Assembly (NCBI GenBank): GCA_947258735.1
Contig: CAMYJJ010000058.1
Coordinates: 1 to 12,839, forward strand
DNA length: 12,839 bases
Source: Thermodesulfovibrionia bacterium
GTDB lineage: Bacteria; Nitrospirota; Thermodesulfovibrionia; UBA6902
Reading direction: 5' to 3'
Position numbers and translations under genes: made by a program. Of this stretch, positions 5,456-12,793 are shown in pieces. Every line of letters begins with the position of its first letter. The stretch's first letter is position 1. The notes below the pieces were generated by a model, which had not been told where the DNA came from, made no database searches, and saw only the letters and a list, made by a program, of their open reading frames with translations.

Positions 5456-8038
5456 TCCGTACTTTATCGTTGCATAGTCATACTCAGTTCCTATTCCATC
5501 ACTATATCCAATGACATATACATTGCCTGTTTTATCAACAGCAATGGCGCTTGGTTTATCAGTATGATTCCCAGGACCGTCGTATATGGCTGCCCACAGC
5601 TCATTTCCGGACGGATCATACTTGATTGTGGCATAGTCGGTATCTTTATATGTGTATGTCTCACTGTATCCTGTAACTAATACATTACCAGAGGGATCAG
5701 ATAAAATATCCACTGCCAAGTCATTGTGATTCCCGGGCCCATTGTATATGGCTGCCCATTGTTCGTTACCATTTACATCATACTTTACTGTGGCATAGTC
5801 GGAATCGTAATATGAGTATGAGTCACTATATCCTGCAACTAATACATTACCTGAGGGGTCAATGGCAATTGCATTAGCAAAATCTTGCCTATTATTTCCC
5901 TGTCCATACCTCGCAACCCAAAGCTCGTTCCCGTTTGTATCATACTTTATCGTGGCAAAGTCTTCATCACCATTAAGTGATCCACGACTATGTCCGGTAA
6001 CATAGACATTGCCTGAGAAATCAGATGCAATATCCATCGCTCTGTCCTTACTGTTTGCTGTACCGTTATACATTGCAACCCATTGCTCATTGCCATTCGT
6101 ATCATACTTTATAGTTGCATAATCATCGTACAAAGCCGAACTGCCGCTCTTGCAAATACTACCAGTGACGTATACATTACCTGAAAAATCAATAACTATT
6201 GCTTTGGCGTAATCACGGCTATATCCCGGGCCGCTATATCTGGCAACCCACAGCTCGTTTCCGTTGGCAGCATACTTTATCACGGCATAATCTGAATAAG
6301 TACTCACACCATTACTGGTTCCGATAACATAAACTCTTCCAAAACCATCAACGGCAATGCCCTCAGCATAATCAATACTATTACCTGGGCCATTATATCT
6401 GGCAACCCAAAGCTCGTTGCCATCGGTATCATACTTGATCGTGGCATAGTCTTTATCACTCGTTCCCGTAACATAGGCATTGCCCGATGCATCGACTGCT
6501 ATAGCCTTAGCACTGTCTACACCATTTCCCTGACTATTATATCGGGCAATCCACTGTTCATTGCCATCAGCATCATACTTTGCCGTCGCATAGTCTTCAT
6601 CGCTCATCCCTGTCACATAGATATTTCCTGAAGTGTCAACTGCGACAGCTTCAGCATAATCTTGACTGTTTCCTAACCAATTGCTTCTCGCATCCCATTG
6701 TTCGCTGCCATCGGTATCATACTTTATCGTGGCATAGTCTCCATTACTTTCCCCTGTTACATATACATTGCCTGATGCATCTACTGTTATAGCGGCAGCA
6801 TAATCATCACTATTGCCCAGTGCATTATACCTGGCTTTCCAAAGCTCAGTACCGCTGGAATGATACTTGATGGTAATAAAGTCATAATCGGCGTTTTCAT
6901 CCTTACTCTTTCCCGTAACATAAATATTGCCTGAGGTATCTAATGTCAGGGCATTTGAGCTATCAACTGCATCTCCTTCACCATCGTATCTGGCTTTCCA
7001 AAGCTCGTTGCCGTTAGTATCATATTTGACAGTTAGATAGTCAGGACCGGTGCCCGGCCCGTAACTTTCACCGGTAACAATGACATTTTCTGAAGTATCA
7101 ACTGCTATGGCAGTGGCTTTATCTGATAAATCCCACGGACCATTGTATCTTGATACCCACAGTTCGTTTCCTAACTGATCATATTTGATAGTGGCATAAT
7201 CATAGGAGGTGGCCGAAACCTCGCTATGTCCGGTTACGTAAATATTACCAGAAGTATCCACTGCTATGGCATGGGCCTCATTAATCGAACTCACAGGCTT
7301 GTATGTTCTGACCCAGGATTCGTTACCATTTATGTCATACGTTATTGTTAGGTATGCTCCACCACTATATCCTGTAATGTAGACATTGCCCGTGGCATCG
7401 AGGGCTATGTCTGTAGCATAATAATTCGTGTATCCCGGCGGGATGTATCTGGCTCTCCAGAGCTCATTGCCATTGGTGTCATATTTTACAGTTGCACAAC
7501 TACCCGCACTCGTGCCCGTAACATAGACATTGCCTGAACTATCAACCACTATAGCCTTGGCATAATCACCAAAAGAACCGCCTTGAGAAGACGCTCCTTC
7601 ATACCTGGCAACCCACAACACGTTGCCATTGGTGTCATACTTTATCGTGGCATAATCTTCATCACTGTCCCCTGTAACATAGACATTGCCAAATGAATCA
7701 ATAGCCATGTCAGTTACATATTCATAATCGTCTGCGTCATAAATTGCTGTCCAGAGTTCGTTACCTTGTGAATCATACTTTATCGTTTCGTAGTCCCTCG
7801 AACTGCCATAACTTGTCCCTGACACATATGTATTGCCTGACACATCTACGGCTATGACTTTTGCTTTATTAATGCTCTCAGTCGGTTTATGATATCTGGC
7901 AACCCATTGCTCAGAAGCATATGAAACTGCCGGCAATGCCGAGACCAAAGCAATGAATATAATTACTGACAGCACAACTACGCTTATTAATGATTTGCTA
8001 AAATTAGATGAGTTTTTGAAAAGAGCCTTTTTTTGCAT
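5180..8038 (-). CDS. Large secreted SBBP-type beta-propeller repeat protein with shared C-terminal module
   Basis: This is a 952-residue exported repeat protein. The start chosen is ATG 8038 (MQKKALF): it has GGGGG four bases upstream and gives a normal signal peptide (hydrophobic 17-34, likely cut after SYA, residue 41). A start 11 codons earlier (8071) is open but lacks these merits. Residues 42-861 hold sixteen repeats of about 46-56 residues with the pattern GNELWVARYNGPGN, then AIAVDxSGNVYVTGxS, then DYATIKYD. This is the SBBP (beta-propeller repeat, PF06739-like) signature and would build two or more propellers. The final 91 residues match the C-terminal module of the FG-GAP protein encoded 52 nt downstream. 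No catalytic motif or membrane anchor after the signal peptide is visible. A promoter lies at 8230-8258, giving a roughly 185-nt leader. Proteins with such repeats are usually surface or secreted; the ligand is unknown. Confidence 0.87.
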   Translation of the reverse strand: MQKKALFKNSSNFSKSLISVVVLSVIIFIALVSALPAVSYASEQWVARYHKPTESINKAKVIAVDVSGNTYVSGTSYGSSRDYETIKYDSQGNELWTAIYDADDYEYVTDMAIDSFGNVYVTGDSDEDYATIKYDTNGNVLWVARYEGASSQGGSFGDYAKAIVVDSSGNVYVTGTSAGSCATVKYDTNGNELWRARYIPPGYTNYYATDIALDATGNVYITGYSGGAYLTITYDINGNESWVRTYKPVSSINEAHAIAVDTSGNIYVTGHSEVSATSYDYATIKYDQLGNELWVSRYNGPWDLSDKATAIAVDTSENVIVTGESYGPGTGPDYLTVKYDTNGNELWKARYDGEGDAVDSSNALTLDTSGNIYVTGKSKDENADYDFITIKYHSSGTELWKARYNALGNSDDYAAAITVDASGNVYVTGESNGDYATIKYDTDGSEQWDARSNWLGNSQDYAEAVAVDTSGNIYVTGMSDEDYATAKYDADGNEQWIARYNSQGNGVDSAKAIAVDASGNAYVTGTSDKDYATIKYDTDGNELWVARYNGPGNSIDYAEGIAVDGFGRVYVIGTSNGVSTYSDYAVIKYAANGNELWVARYSGPGYSRDYAKAIVIDFSGNVYVTGSICKSGSSALYDDYATIKYDTNGNEQWVAMYNGTANSKDRAMDIASDFSGNVYVTGHSRGSLNGDEDFATIKYDTNGNELWVARYGQGNNRQDFANAIAIDPSGNVLVAGYSDSYSYYDSDYATVKYDVNGNEQWAAIYNGPGNHNDLAVDILSDPSGNVLVTGYSETYTYKDTDYATIKYDPSGNELWAAIYDGPGNHTDKPSAIAVDKTGNVYVIGYSDGIGTEYDYATIKYGCSTSPSRIAYATPVYFDYLQNAYDTAGTNDTIQSREYVFLGDLIVRDSKAVTLQAGYDCDYSSNTGRTIIDDMVVSKGLLVIESGMLELGY
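5456..7915 (-). repeat. Sixteen tandem ~154-bp coding repeats (SBBP)
   Basis: About sixteen in-frame units of 138-168 bp encode the SBBP repeats. Length varies mostly in the loop before DYATIKYD (for example short in repeats 2, 8, 9 and 10, long in repeat 12). Repeats 14-15 resemble each other closely (GYSxxYxYxDxDYAT), as do 8-10, pointing to local duplications within the array. The first repeat begins right at the predicted mature N-terminus. Confidence 0.8.
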
Positions 8039-8355
8039 TTTACCCCCAATGAACGGATAAATTAACAGCACTCGCTATACATGCAATATGGCATGCGTTC
8101 AATTAAACAACCGATAGAGTGAACCAATATACGGCCAGGGAAATTCTGTCATTGAATGTAACGGGCGCTAGAATAAGAAATTGATTAAAAGAAGAAATTG
8201 AGAGCGAATGTCCCGTTCAGCATTATTAAATTGTGTCACAAGCCATGACAGTTGTCAATAATAAATTACAAATCGAGGAGTTAGCCGGCATCCATAATGC
8301 AACAAACCGGGTAACTGACGCTCTGGAAATGTTTTTTTGATATCCTAAAGAGCAG
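8039..8355. other. 317-bp intergenic region: leader and promoter of the repeat-protein genes
   Basis: No convincing gene is seen on either strand. The segment between the methyltransferase stop and the SBBP start holds a promoter-like site (8230-8258), palindromes overlapping it, a roughly 185-nt 5' leader with a small CATGC-N6-GCATG inverted repeat (8080-8095), and an imperfect hairpin (8280-8315) lacking a T-tract. The long leader could hold regulation, but no known riboswitch is recognised. Confidence 0.6.
8230..8258 (-). promoter_or_regulatory. Sigma70-like promoter with overlapping palindromes, upstream of SBBP gene
   Basis: On the minus strand a consensus -35 TTGACA (8253-8258) is followed by a 17-bp spacer and the -10 CACAAT (8230-8235, four of six). 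Transcription would begin near 8223 and serve the SBBP and FG-GAP genes. The -10 sits in a perfect palindrome TTGTGACACAA (8231-8241 holds its complement). The -35 overlaps TGACA-N2-TGTCA (8246-8257), so three TGACA/TGTCA half-sites span the promoter. That arrangement suggests, without proving, operator sites for a repressor. Confidence 0.55.
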
Positions 8356-9513
8356 CTATTTTCTTACACCCGTAATGCCTACGCCATTGGCCGAGGTCTG
8401 CTCAATCTCCGCATATCCCTTTTCTTCAAACCAGGACATGACCTCTTCAGGGGAATGGTGCCACTGGTATTTGGGGGCGATCCAGTCATTTACGCTTAAC
8501 GCGCACTCGGTCCAGGACATATTGCTAAGGTTAACTTCTTTATTGTAGGCTGGGATAATATAAAGCAGGGGGACCATCGCGTATGAGAGGGCACGCTGGA
8601 CAGGAACCGGCAGCCTGGAGGTTATGTTTCTGGCGAAACGGTTCCCGTATTCCCAGATAAATCCACCCTTGTGATAGACCCAGATATAAAACCTTCCGGT
8701 CTCTTTTTTGGGGAGCTTGATGACCGCGTCCACCGCCTGCTTGGTCGAAGGTGTATGGTGCAGCACCCCGTGGCTCCAGACATAATCAAAACTTTCCTCT
8801 TTCAGGGGCGGGTGCATGGCGTTTGCCTGCATGACATGTACCTTTGGACGGTCCTTCGTGATTTCATAGGCCAGATCAATACTCGGGCCTAAATCAAGCG
8901 CAAAATATTCATCACACATGCCGTTCAATAATTTCACAAACCTTCCGTGACCGCATCCGACTTCAAGCATGGTCTTTCCCTTAAAGAACGGCTCGTCGAT
9001 GTTCTTGCTTGTCAGGTCTCTCAGGAACCACTCTTTGTTTTCCTTATCGGTGAAACCATAGATCCTGTCGGACTTCCCCCAGGTCTTCCACTGGTTACCG
9101 AACGTCGCCTGTGTTTCCTTGAACATTTCCCTGAAGTGCTCCTTCTCTTTTCCACTCACAGCACTGACATGGTCTTTAATATTGTCATAATGTTTTTCAG
9201 TAAAATCAGCATGCTGGTCAAATGCATCGGGAAGGAACCTCGGCACCCCTTTTACAATTGGAAAAGCTTTTCCGCAACTGCACGTAAGAAGGCCCTCATT
9301 TATCTCGTTTTCATAGCACTTTTTACAGTGCACCGCCGTTTCATCTGTCCTGGTTATTTCAGGATCGGGATTGCTACAGTTGGAAGGGCACAGATTGTTG
9401 TCACTGAGATTTTCAGCGTCACTGTATGTGACGTTACTGCTATTAAACACTTGAATCTCCAGTTGGCCTTTGCAATGTGGACATTGCAGTAAATCTAATA
9501 ATCTGTATTTCAT
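8356..9513 (-). CDS. Class I SAM-dependent methyltransferase with N-terminal cysteine-rich (Trm112-like) zinc domain
   Basis: This 385-residue cytoplasmic protein starts at ATG 9513, eight bases after AGGA. The N-terminus is a Trm112-like metal-binding region: CPHC (11-14), CKKC (63-66) and LTCSCGKAFPIVKGVPRFL (77-94 region), the last being the usual tail of that fold. A roughly 45-residue insertion between the first two pairs adds a further CPSNC (42-46), so eight cysteines could bind one or two metals. The methyltransferase core follows: motif I LEVGCGHGRF (183-192), ALDLG (205-209, acidic motif II), MQANAMHPPL (228-237), and SHGVLHHT (247-254), a methyltransferase 11/31-type motif. Such proteins commonly methylate sugars or lipids in polysaccharide loci; the acceptor here cannot be inferred. 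It is the last gene of the leftward glycan run, 60 nt after a GT2, and may have its own promoter in that gap. Confidence 0.88.
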   Translation of the reverse strand: MKYRLLDLLQCPHCKGQLEIQVFNSSNVTYSDAENLSDNNLCPSNCSNPDPEITRTDETAVHCKKCYENEINEGLLTCSCGKAFPIVKGVPRFLPDAFDQHADFTEKHYDNIKDHVSAVSGKEKEHFREMFKETQATFGNQWKTWGKSDRIYGFTDKENKEWFLRDLTSKNIDEPFFKGKTMLEVGCGHGRFVKLLNGMCDEYFALDLGPSIDLAYEITKDRPKVHVMQANAMHPPLKEESFDYVWSHGVLHHTPSTKQAVDAVIKLPKKETGRFYIWVYHKGGFIWEYGNRFARNITSRLPVPVQRALSYAMVPLLYIIPAYNKEVNLSNMSWTECALSVNDWIAPKYQWHHSPEEVMSWFEEKGYAEIEQTSANGVGITGVRK

Positions 9514-9541
9514 AGTTCGTATCCTAATGAGATGAATTTAT

Positions 9542-9571
9542 ATGTTAATAATATGTCCGAGTGTTTGTCAA
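9542..9571 (-). promoter_or_regulatory. Possible internal promoter for the methyltransferase gene
   Basis: In the 60-bp gap before the methyltransferase, the minus strand has a perfect TTGACA (9566-9571) and, after an 18-bp spacer, TAACAT (9542-9547, four of six). Predicted transcription starts about 20-25 nt before ATG 9513, just leaving room for its AGGA site. The -10 is weak and the surrounding DNA AT-rich, so chance is possible. Confidence 0.3.
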
Positions 9572-9573
9572 AA

Positions 9574-10455
9574 TCATGTGTTCCCGCTATTACTTCTGAT
9601 GGCCTGAGAGGCCTTAAGCTTGGCATAGTTCATGACAAACCTTCTGAGCGGCGCAATAAAAAACCACTTTATATGGTCCCGCTTCATGAGGACATAAGCC
9701 ATATCGTACGCAGAGCCTGCTGCAAAATCAAAAATAATATTTGATAACGTAAATGTCTGATATCCCAGTTCCTGAACAGCATAAGCAAACTGGTATGTTC
9801 TCTCGTAAATCTGTTGTAATGTTTCATTATGGGAATGATAGACCCTGGCTTCCGGTTCATACATCACTTTATAGTCCTTTTTTATAATCTTTCTCATCCA
9901 GTTCTCATCTTCACAATATGCCAGTTTTTCGTCAAAATATACTTCTTCCCAAACTGTCTTTCTAATGGCCGAACTGACATTGCCGAACACAAAAGGAGGT
10001 CCGGGTTTGATCTCATGTTTTTCTTCGGTAAATTTTTTTAATAGTCCCCTTCTGTCAAATGGATTGCAGTCAGGCCATGGCAAAGTATTGCTCATAACCG
10101 CGGCAACATTATTGTCACTAAAATTGGAAATCATAATCTCAAGCCAGTCCTTTGAGAGCGGCCGTGAATGTGCACTCAAACAAATAACATATTCACCTTC
10201 CGCTCTTTGAAAACCATAATTAAGGGCATATCCCCATGTAAATTCATCAGGTCTAATTTTAAATATTTTTACCGGATATTTTCCTGCTGTTTCTAATGTC
10301 TTGTCCTCCGAACCGGAGTCTACAATAAGGACTTCATAATTCTTGTATGTCTGGGAAAACAATACTTCCAATGTTTTTCCAATATATTTTTCTTCGTTTT
10401 TTGTCCTTATTAATATTGATACTTCAGCTTTATGGTTATTGGCGCCGGTCTTCAT
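9574..10455 (-). CDS. GT2 family glycosyltransferase, rhamnosyltransferase-like
   Basis: This 293-residue GT-A fold enzyme probably adds one sugar to a growing surface glycan at the inner face of the membrane. SILIRTKNEE (13-22) replaces the commoner PxYNE opening, followed by VDSGSEDKT (45-53). FTWGYALNYGFQRAEGEYV (72-90) and LSAHSRPLSKDWL (93-105) are the combination typical of rhamnosyltransferase-type GT2s, where SAH stands where other members have a DxD-like motif. An acidic CEDENWMRK (181-189) probably holds the catalytic base region, and VYHSHNET (205-212) ends the core. There are no strong membrane helices; a C-terminal basic amphipathic stretch (about 258-285) may associate with the membrane. 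It starts at ATG 10455, 17 nt after the Nudix stop, with only a weak ribosome site. Donor specificity for rhamnose is a guess from motif likeness. Confidence 0.87.
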   Translation of the reverse strand: MKTGANNHKAEVSILIRTKNEEKYIGKTLEVLFSQTYKNYEVLIVDSGSEDKTLETAGKYPVKIFKIRPDEFTWGYALNYGFQRAEGEYVICLSAHSRPLSKDWLEIMISNFSDNNVAAVMSNTLPWPDCNPFDRRGLLKKFTEEKHEIKPGPPFVFGNVSSAIRKTVWEEVYFDEKLAYCEDENWMRKIIKKDYKVMYEPEARVYHSHNETLQQIYERTYQFAYAVQELGYQTFTLSNIIFDFAAGSAYDMAYVLMKRDHIKWFFIAPLRRFVMNYAKLKASQAIRSNSGNT

Positions 10456-10472
10456 GCTCTATTCTTTAACGC

Positions 10473-11018
10473 TCATATTTTAAAGTATCGTTTGGATATT
10501 GCCAGGGCAACAATAGCCAGATCAAGTGAATGCCTAAATAATCCGTCATTCATCATTCCAAGAAATTCAGCAGGTGTGACCAGAGAGACTTCTATTCCTT
10601 CATTCTCATCAGGATTGGGAAAATGATTAACTTCCACGTCCTGCGCATAAAACGCCCATTGCCGGTTTTCAAGCCGCCCTGTGTCAGGATAATTTTCTCC
10701 AAGTAAAATTACTTTTTTTGCCGTACAGTTTGTCTCTTCCTTTAATTCACGTATTATCGCCTGCTCAGGTGTTTCCCCTTCGTCCATGTGCCCGCTTGGC
10801 AGTTCATAAGCATAATCTTCTATGGCAGGGCGGTACTGCCTTACAATAATGAACTTATCTTCGGGGGTGCGGGCAAGTATAGAAACATAGTCTGAGGGCT
10901 TTATTGAATAGTAAGTCTGTTCCACGGGTTCATGCGGCAAAATGACAGTTTTCCTAATTTGATCATACCAGGGTATTGAGGAGTCTATTTGTACCTTAAG
11001 TATTCGAGGTTTTTTCAT
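10473..11018 (-). CDS. Nudix hydrolase (ADP-ribose pyrophosphatase-like)
   Basis: This 181-residue cytoplasmic protein cleaves a nucleoside diphosphate linked to another moiety. The Nudix box spans about residues 76-98: GHMDEGE, then seven residues, then RELKEETNC, fitting GX5EX7REUXEEXGU except that the near-final Gly is Asn. Metal-binding Glu residues are intact. Upstream IIVRQYRPAIEDYAYELPSG (57-76) is the usual lead-in of ADP-ribose/ADP-sugar pyrophosphatases (QYRPA, ELPSG). The start chosen is ATG 11018; a TTG five codons earlier (11033) is open but has a poor ribosome site. It sits 47 nt after one GT2 and 17 nt before another, so it belongs to the glycan operon. It may hydrolyse a nucleotide sugar or clear a toxic by-product; the substrate cannot be read from the sequence. 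Confidence 0.88.
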   Translation of the reverse strand: MKKPRILKVQIDSSIPWYDQIRKTVILPHEPVEQTYYSIKPSDYVSILARTPEDKFIIVRQYRPAIEDYAYELPSGHMDEGETPEQAIIRELKEETNCTAKKVILLGENYPDTGRLENRQWAFYAQDVEVNHFPNPDENEGIEVSLVTPAEFLGMMNDGLFRHSLDLAIVALAISKRYFKI

Positions 11019-11065
11019 TAAAATAATCCGCAAAAACTCTTATATACCAACAGACCTTCAAACAA

Positions 11066-11806
11066 TTATTTGGCACGGCACGTTAAGCGCAGGTTCATCA
11101 GCCTAACAACAAGTTTCAGGAATTGAGGAATCTCTTTTTTTATAGAGAGCTTTGACTGGCCCCTGTCGGCAGCTCTTTCTTCAAATATGATTGGGATCTC
11201 CATTGCACGATACCCCTGGTGAATTGCCCAGAATGAAAACTGGACCTGAAAATTAGGATGTCCCTTCTGGTCAAGTTTAGAAGACACATCCTCAAATAAC
11301 TCTTTTTTGAAGGCCCTGAATGTATGAGTACAATCGGTCAGCGGGATGCCCAGAAAAAAACGGCACATAAAGTTCATTCCCCTGCTTCCAACATCTCTTA
11401 TAACGGATTTACCTACCTGTTCTCCACCAGCCATATACCTGGATCCTATCACAAGGTCGTAGCCACTATCGAGCTTTTCCTTCATTTTAAACAGATCCAC
11501 AGGCGATTGGGAAAGGTCAGCATCAATACACATCACATACTTTCCTTTTGCAGCCTTATAACCTGCATGATGCGCAGCTCCTATGCCTTCTTTCTTGCCA
11601 TGCTGGACCAGTCTTACCTGAGGCATTATGCCCGATAAGCGTTCAACTTCATCAGCGGTACCATCAGGGCTGTTGTCATCAACAAAGAGAATCTCCATCT
11701 CAGAGGAAACCTGATCAAATGCAGCCATGACCTCTCTGGCAGTTGGTTCTATATTCAGCTTTTCATTATAAACAGGTACAACTACCGAAATTAAAGGCTC
11801 TGTCAC
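11066..11806 (-). CDS. GT2 polyprenol-phosphate sugar synthase, DPM1-like (no membrane helices)
   Basis: This 246-residue soluble or peripheral enzyme probably transfers mannose or glucose to polyprenyl phosphate. Motifs in order: SVVVPVYNE (7-15), FVDDNSPDGT (41-50), QHGKKEGIGAAHHAGYKAAKG (68-88 region, the DPM-type donor loop), CIDADLSQSP (93-102, metal site), an IGSRYMAGG segment near 120, CTHTFRAF (a TSGFRAY-like motif with Thr/His changes) and DRGQSKLS near the C-terminus. Length matches short, helix-free DPM1 proteins. The start is GTG 11806, six bases after AGGAG; that site overlaps the TAG of the upstream epimerase, so translation is probably coupled. A second DPM-like GT2 with membrane helices lies at 591-1502, so the locus has two candidate lipid-sugar synthases. 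Sugar identity is unknown. Confidence 0.9.
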   Translation of the reverse strand: MTEPLISVVVPVYNEKLNIEPTAREVMAAFDQVSSEMEILFVDDNSPDGTADEVERLSGIMPQVRLVQHGKKEGIGAAHHAGYKAAKGKYVMCIDADLSQSPVDLFKMKEKLDSGYDLVIGSRYMAGGEQVGKSVIRDVGSRGMNFMCRFFLGIPLTDCTHTFRAFKKELFEDVSSKLDQKGHPNFQVQFSFWAIHQGYRAMEIPIIFEERAADRGQSKLSIKKEIPQFLKLVVRLMNLRLTCRAK

Positions 11807-11815
11807 AAATATCTC

Positions 11816-12793
11816 CTATTCTTTATAATGATCCATATACCATTTCATGGTAATGGCAACCCCTTCTTTCAGAGGGACCTCTGCTTTAAATCCGGTTATT
11901 CTTTTTAACTTTGAAGTATCTGGACAACGTCTCGACACTGAACTGCTAAAGCCCCCGCACTCTTTAAGATCAGATTTTTCACCGAAAATATCCATCATAA
12001 GAGTTGCCAGGTCATTAATCGTTGTTTCAGTAGAATTGCCTATATGCACTATTTCGCCGTCACATTCAGGGGTCGTTGCTACCAGGTTAGTTGCCTTAAC
12101 AGCATCGTCAACATAGCAGAATGCCCTCGTTTCATTACCGCCATAAATATTGAACGGATTTTCACGCTCTTTCAAACGCAAAGCGAATTCGGGGATTACA
12201 TGCTTGAACCCCATTCGCGGCCCGTAAATATTATGATAGCGTATAACTGATGTGGGCACACTAAATTTCTTCCCAAAATGAATACAGAGGAACTCTCCCA
12301 TAAACTTGCTCGTCCCGTATGAAAACCTGACATCTGTAGGCTGCGGGAATATTACGGGAGCAAGCTCATCCGTAGGGATTTTCAAAAGGTCAAACTTATC
12401 CGCACCCGCATATACTTCTGAAGATGAAGAGTAAAGCAGGCTTCCCACTTTTTGAGTTTCCAGCCAGTTAAGCAGGTTAAGGGTCAACAGCAGATTATCT
12501 CTGCATACCTCATAAGGTATCTCATAAAAAAGACGAGTGCCGTTTATCGCCGCCAAATGGTATGCAATGTCAATTGTTCCTTCGACATTTACACCTGTTA
12601 TGGGCTTTTTCAGATCAACATGGAACAGCTCTACATTTTCATGATCTATTAGCGATTCGAACTCCGAATCCTTTTTGCCTTCTGACTTGAAGAAATTATC
12701 AAACAAGATCACCCTGTCACCAAGCTCAAGGTGATAACAGGCCAGATGATATCCTATAAAACCGGCACCGCCTGTAATCAGTATCTGTTTCAT
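11816..12793 (-). CDS. NAD-dependent nucleotide-sugar epimerase/dehydratase (extended SDR)
   Basis: This 325-residue cytoplasmic extended short-chain dehydrogenase changes a nucleotide sugar (for example a 4-epimerisation) using bound NAD. It has the Rossmann TGGAGFIG (7-14), an acidic FDNF after strand 2 (31-34), HLAAING (79-85), the active-site SSSSEVY (122-128), YGTSK with Tyr159 and Lys163 of the YxxxK pair, and RYHNIYGPRM (185-194), the substrate-binding stretch of the UDP-sugar epimerase group. YVDDAV is the usual late motif. Length is normal. The start is ATG 12793 with AAGGA about six bases upstream; the stop is nine bases before the GT2 start. The sugar is not inferable: 4-epimerase, 4,6-dehydratase and decarboxylase members share this fold, and 4-epimerase-like is only the best guess. 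Confidence 0.9.
   Translation of the reverse strand: MKQILITGGAGFIGYHLACYHLELGDRVILFDNFFKSEGKKDSEFESLIDHENVELFHVDLKKPITGVNVEGTIDIAYHLAAINGTRLFYEIPYEVCRDNLLLTLNLLNWLETQKVGSLLYSSSSEVYAGADKFDLLKIPTDELAPVIFPQPTDVRFSYGTSKFMGEFLCIHFGKKFSVPTSVIRYHNIYGPRMGFKHVIPEFALRLKERENPFNIYGGNETRAFCYVDDAVKATNLVATTPECDGEIVHIGNSTETTINDLATLMMDIFGEKSDLKECGGFSSSVSRRCPDTSKLKRITGFKAEVPLKEGVAITMKWYMDHYKE

Noticed and set aside
3763..7915. Tandem repeats considered as a CRISPR array or non-coding satellite
   Set aside because: The periods are about 144 and 154 bp, stay in frame throughout and encode clear FG-GAP and SBBP repeats.
3763..8038. PEP-CTERM/exosortase or LPXTG-type sorting of the two secreted proteins
   Set aside because: Neither protein ends in a motif-hydrophobic helix-basic tail; both stop after the shared beta-rich module, and no exosortase or sortase gene is in the window.
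8039..8071. An 11-codon upstream extension of the SBBP protein (start at 8071)
   Set aside because: ATG 8038 has a G-rich ribosome site four bases upstream and a normal signal peptide begins there; the extension contains that ribosome site inside its coding sequence.
8080..8095. CATGC-N6-GCATG in the leader of the SBBP gene as an operator
   Set aside because: Five-base arms in AT-rich DNA arise easily by chance and nothing else supports a site here.
8280..8315. Imperfect inverted repeat GTTAGCCGG / CCGGGTAAC after the methyltransferase gene, as a terminator
   Set aside because: Nine-base arms contain a mismatch, the loop is 18 bases and no T-tract follows on the minus strand; at best a weak hairpin.
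11019..11033. TTG start five codons earlier for the Nudix gene
   Set aside because: The ribosome site is poor, and ATG 11018 is preceded at fair spacing by a GCGGA sequence; the extra residues add nothing to the fold.
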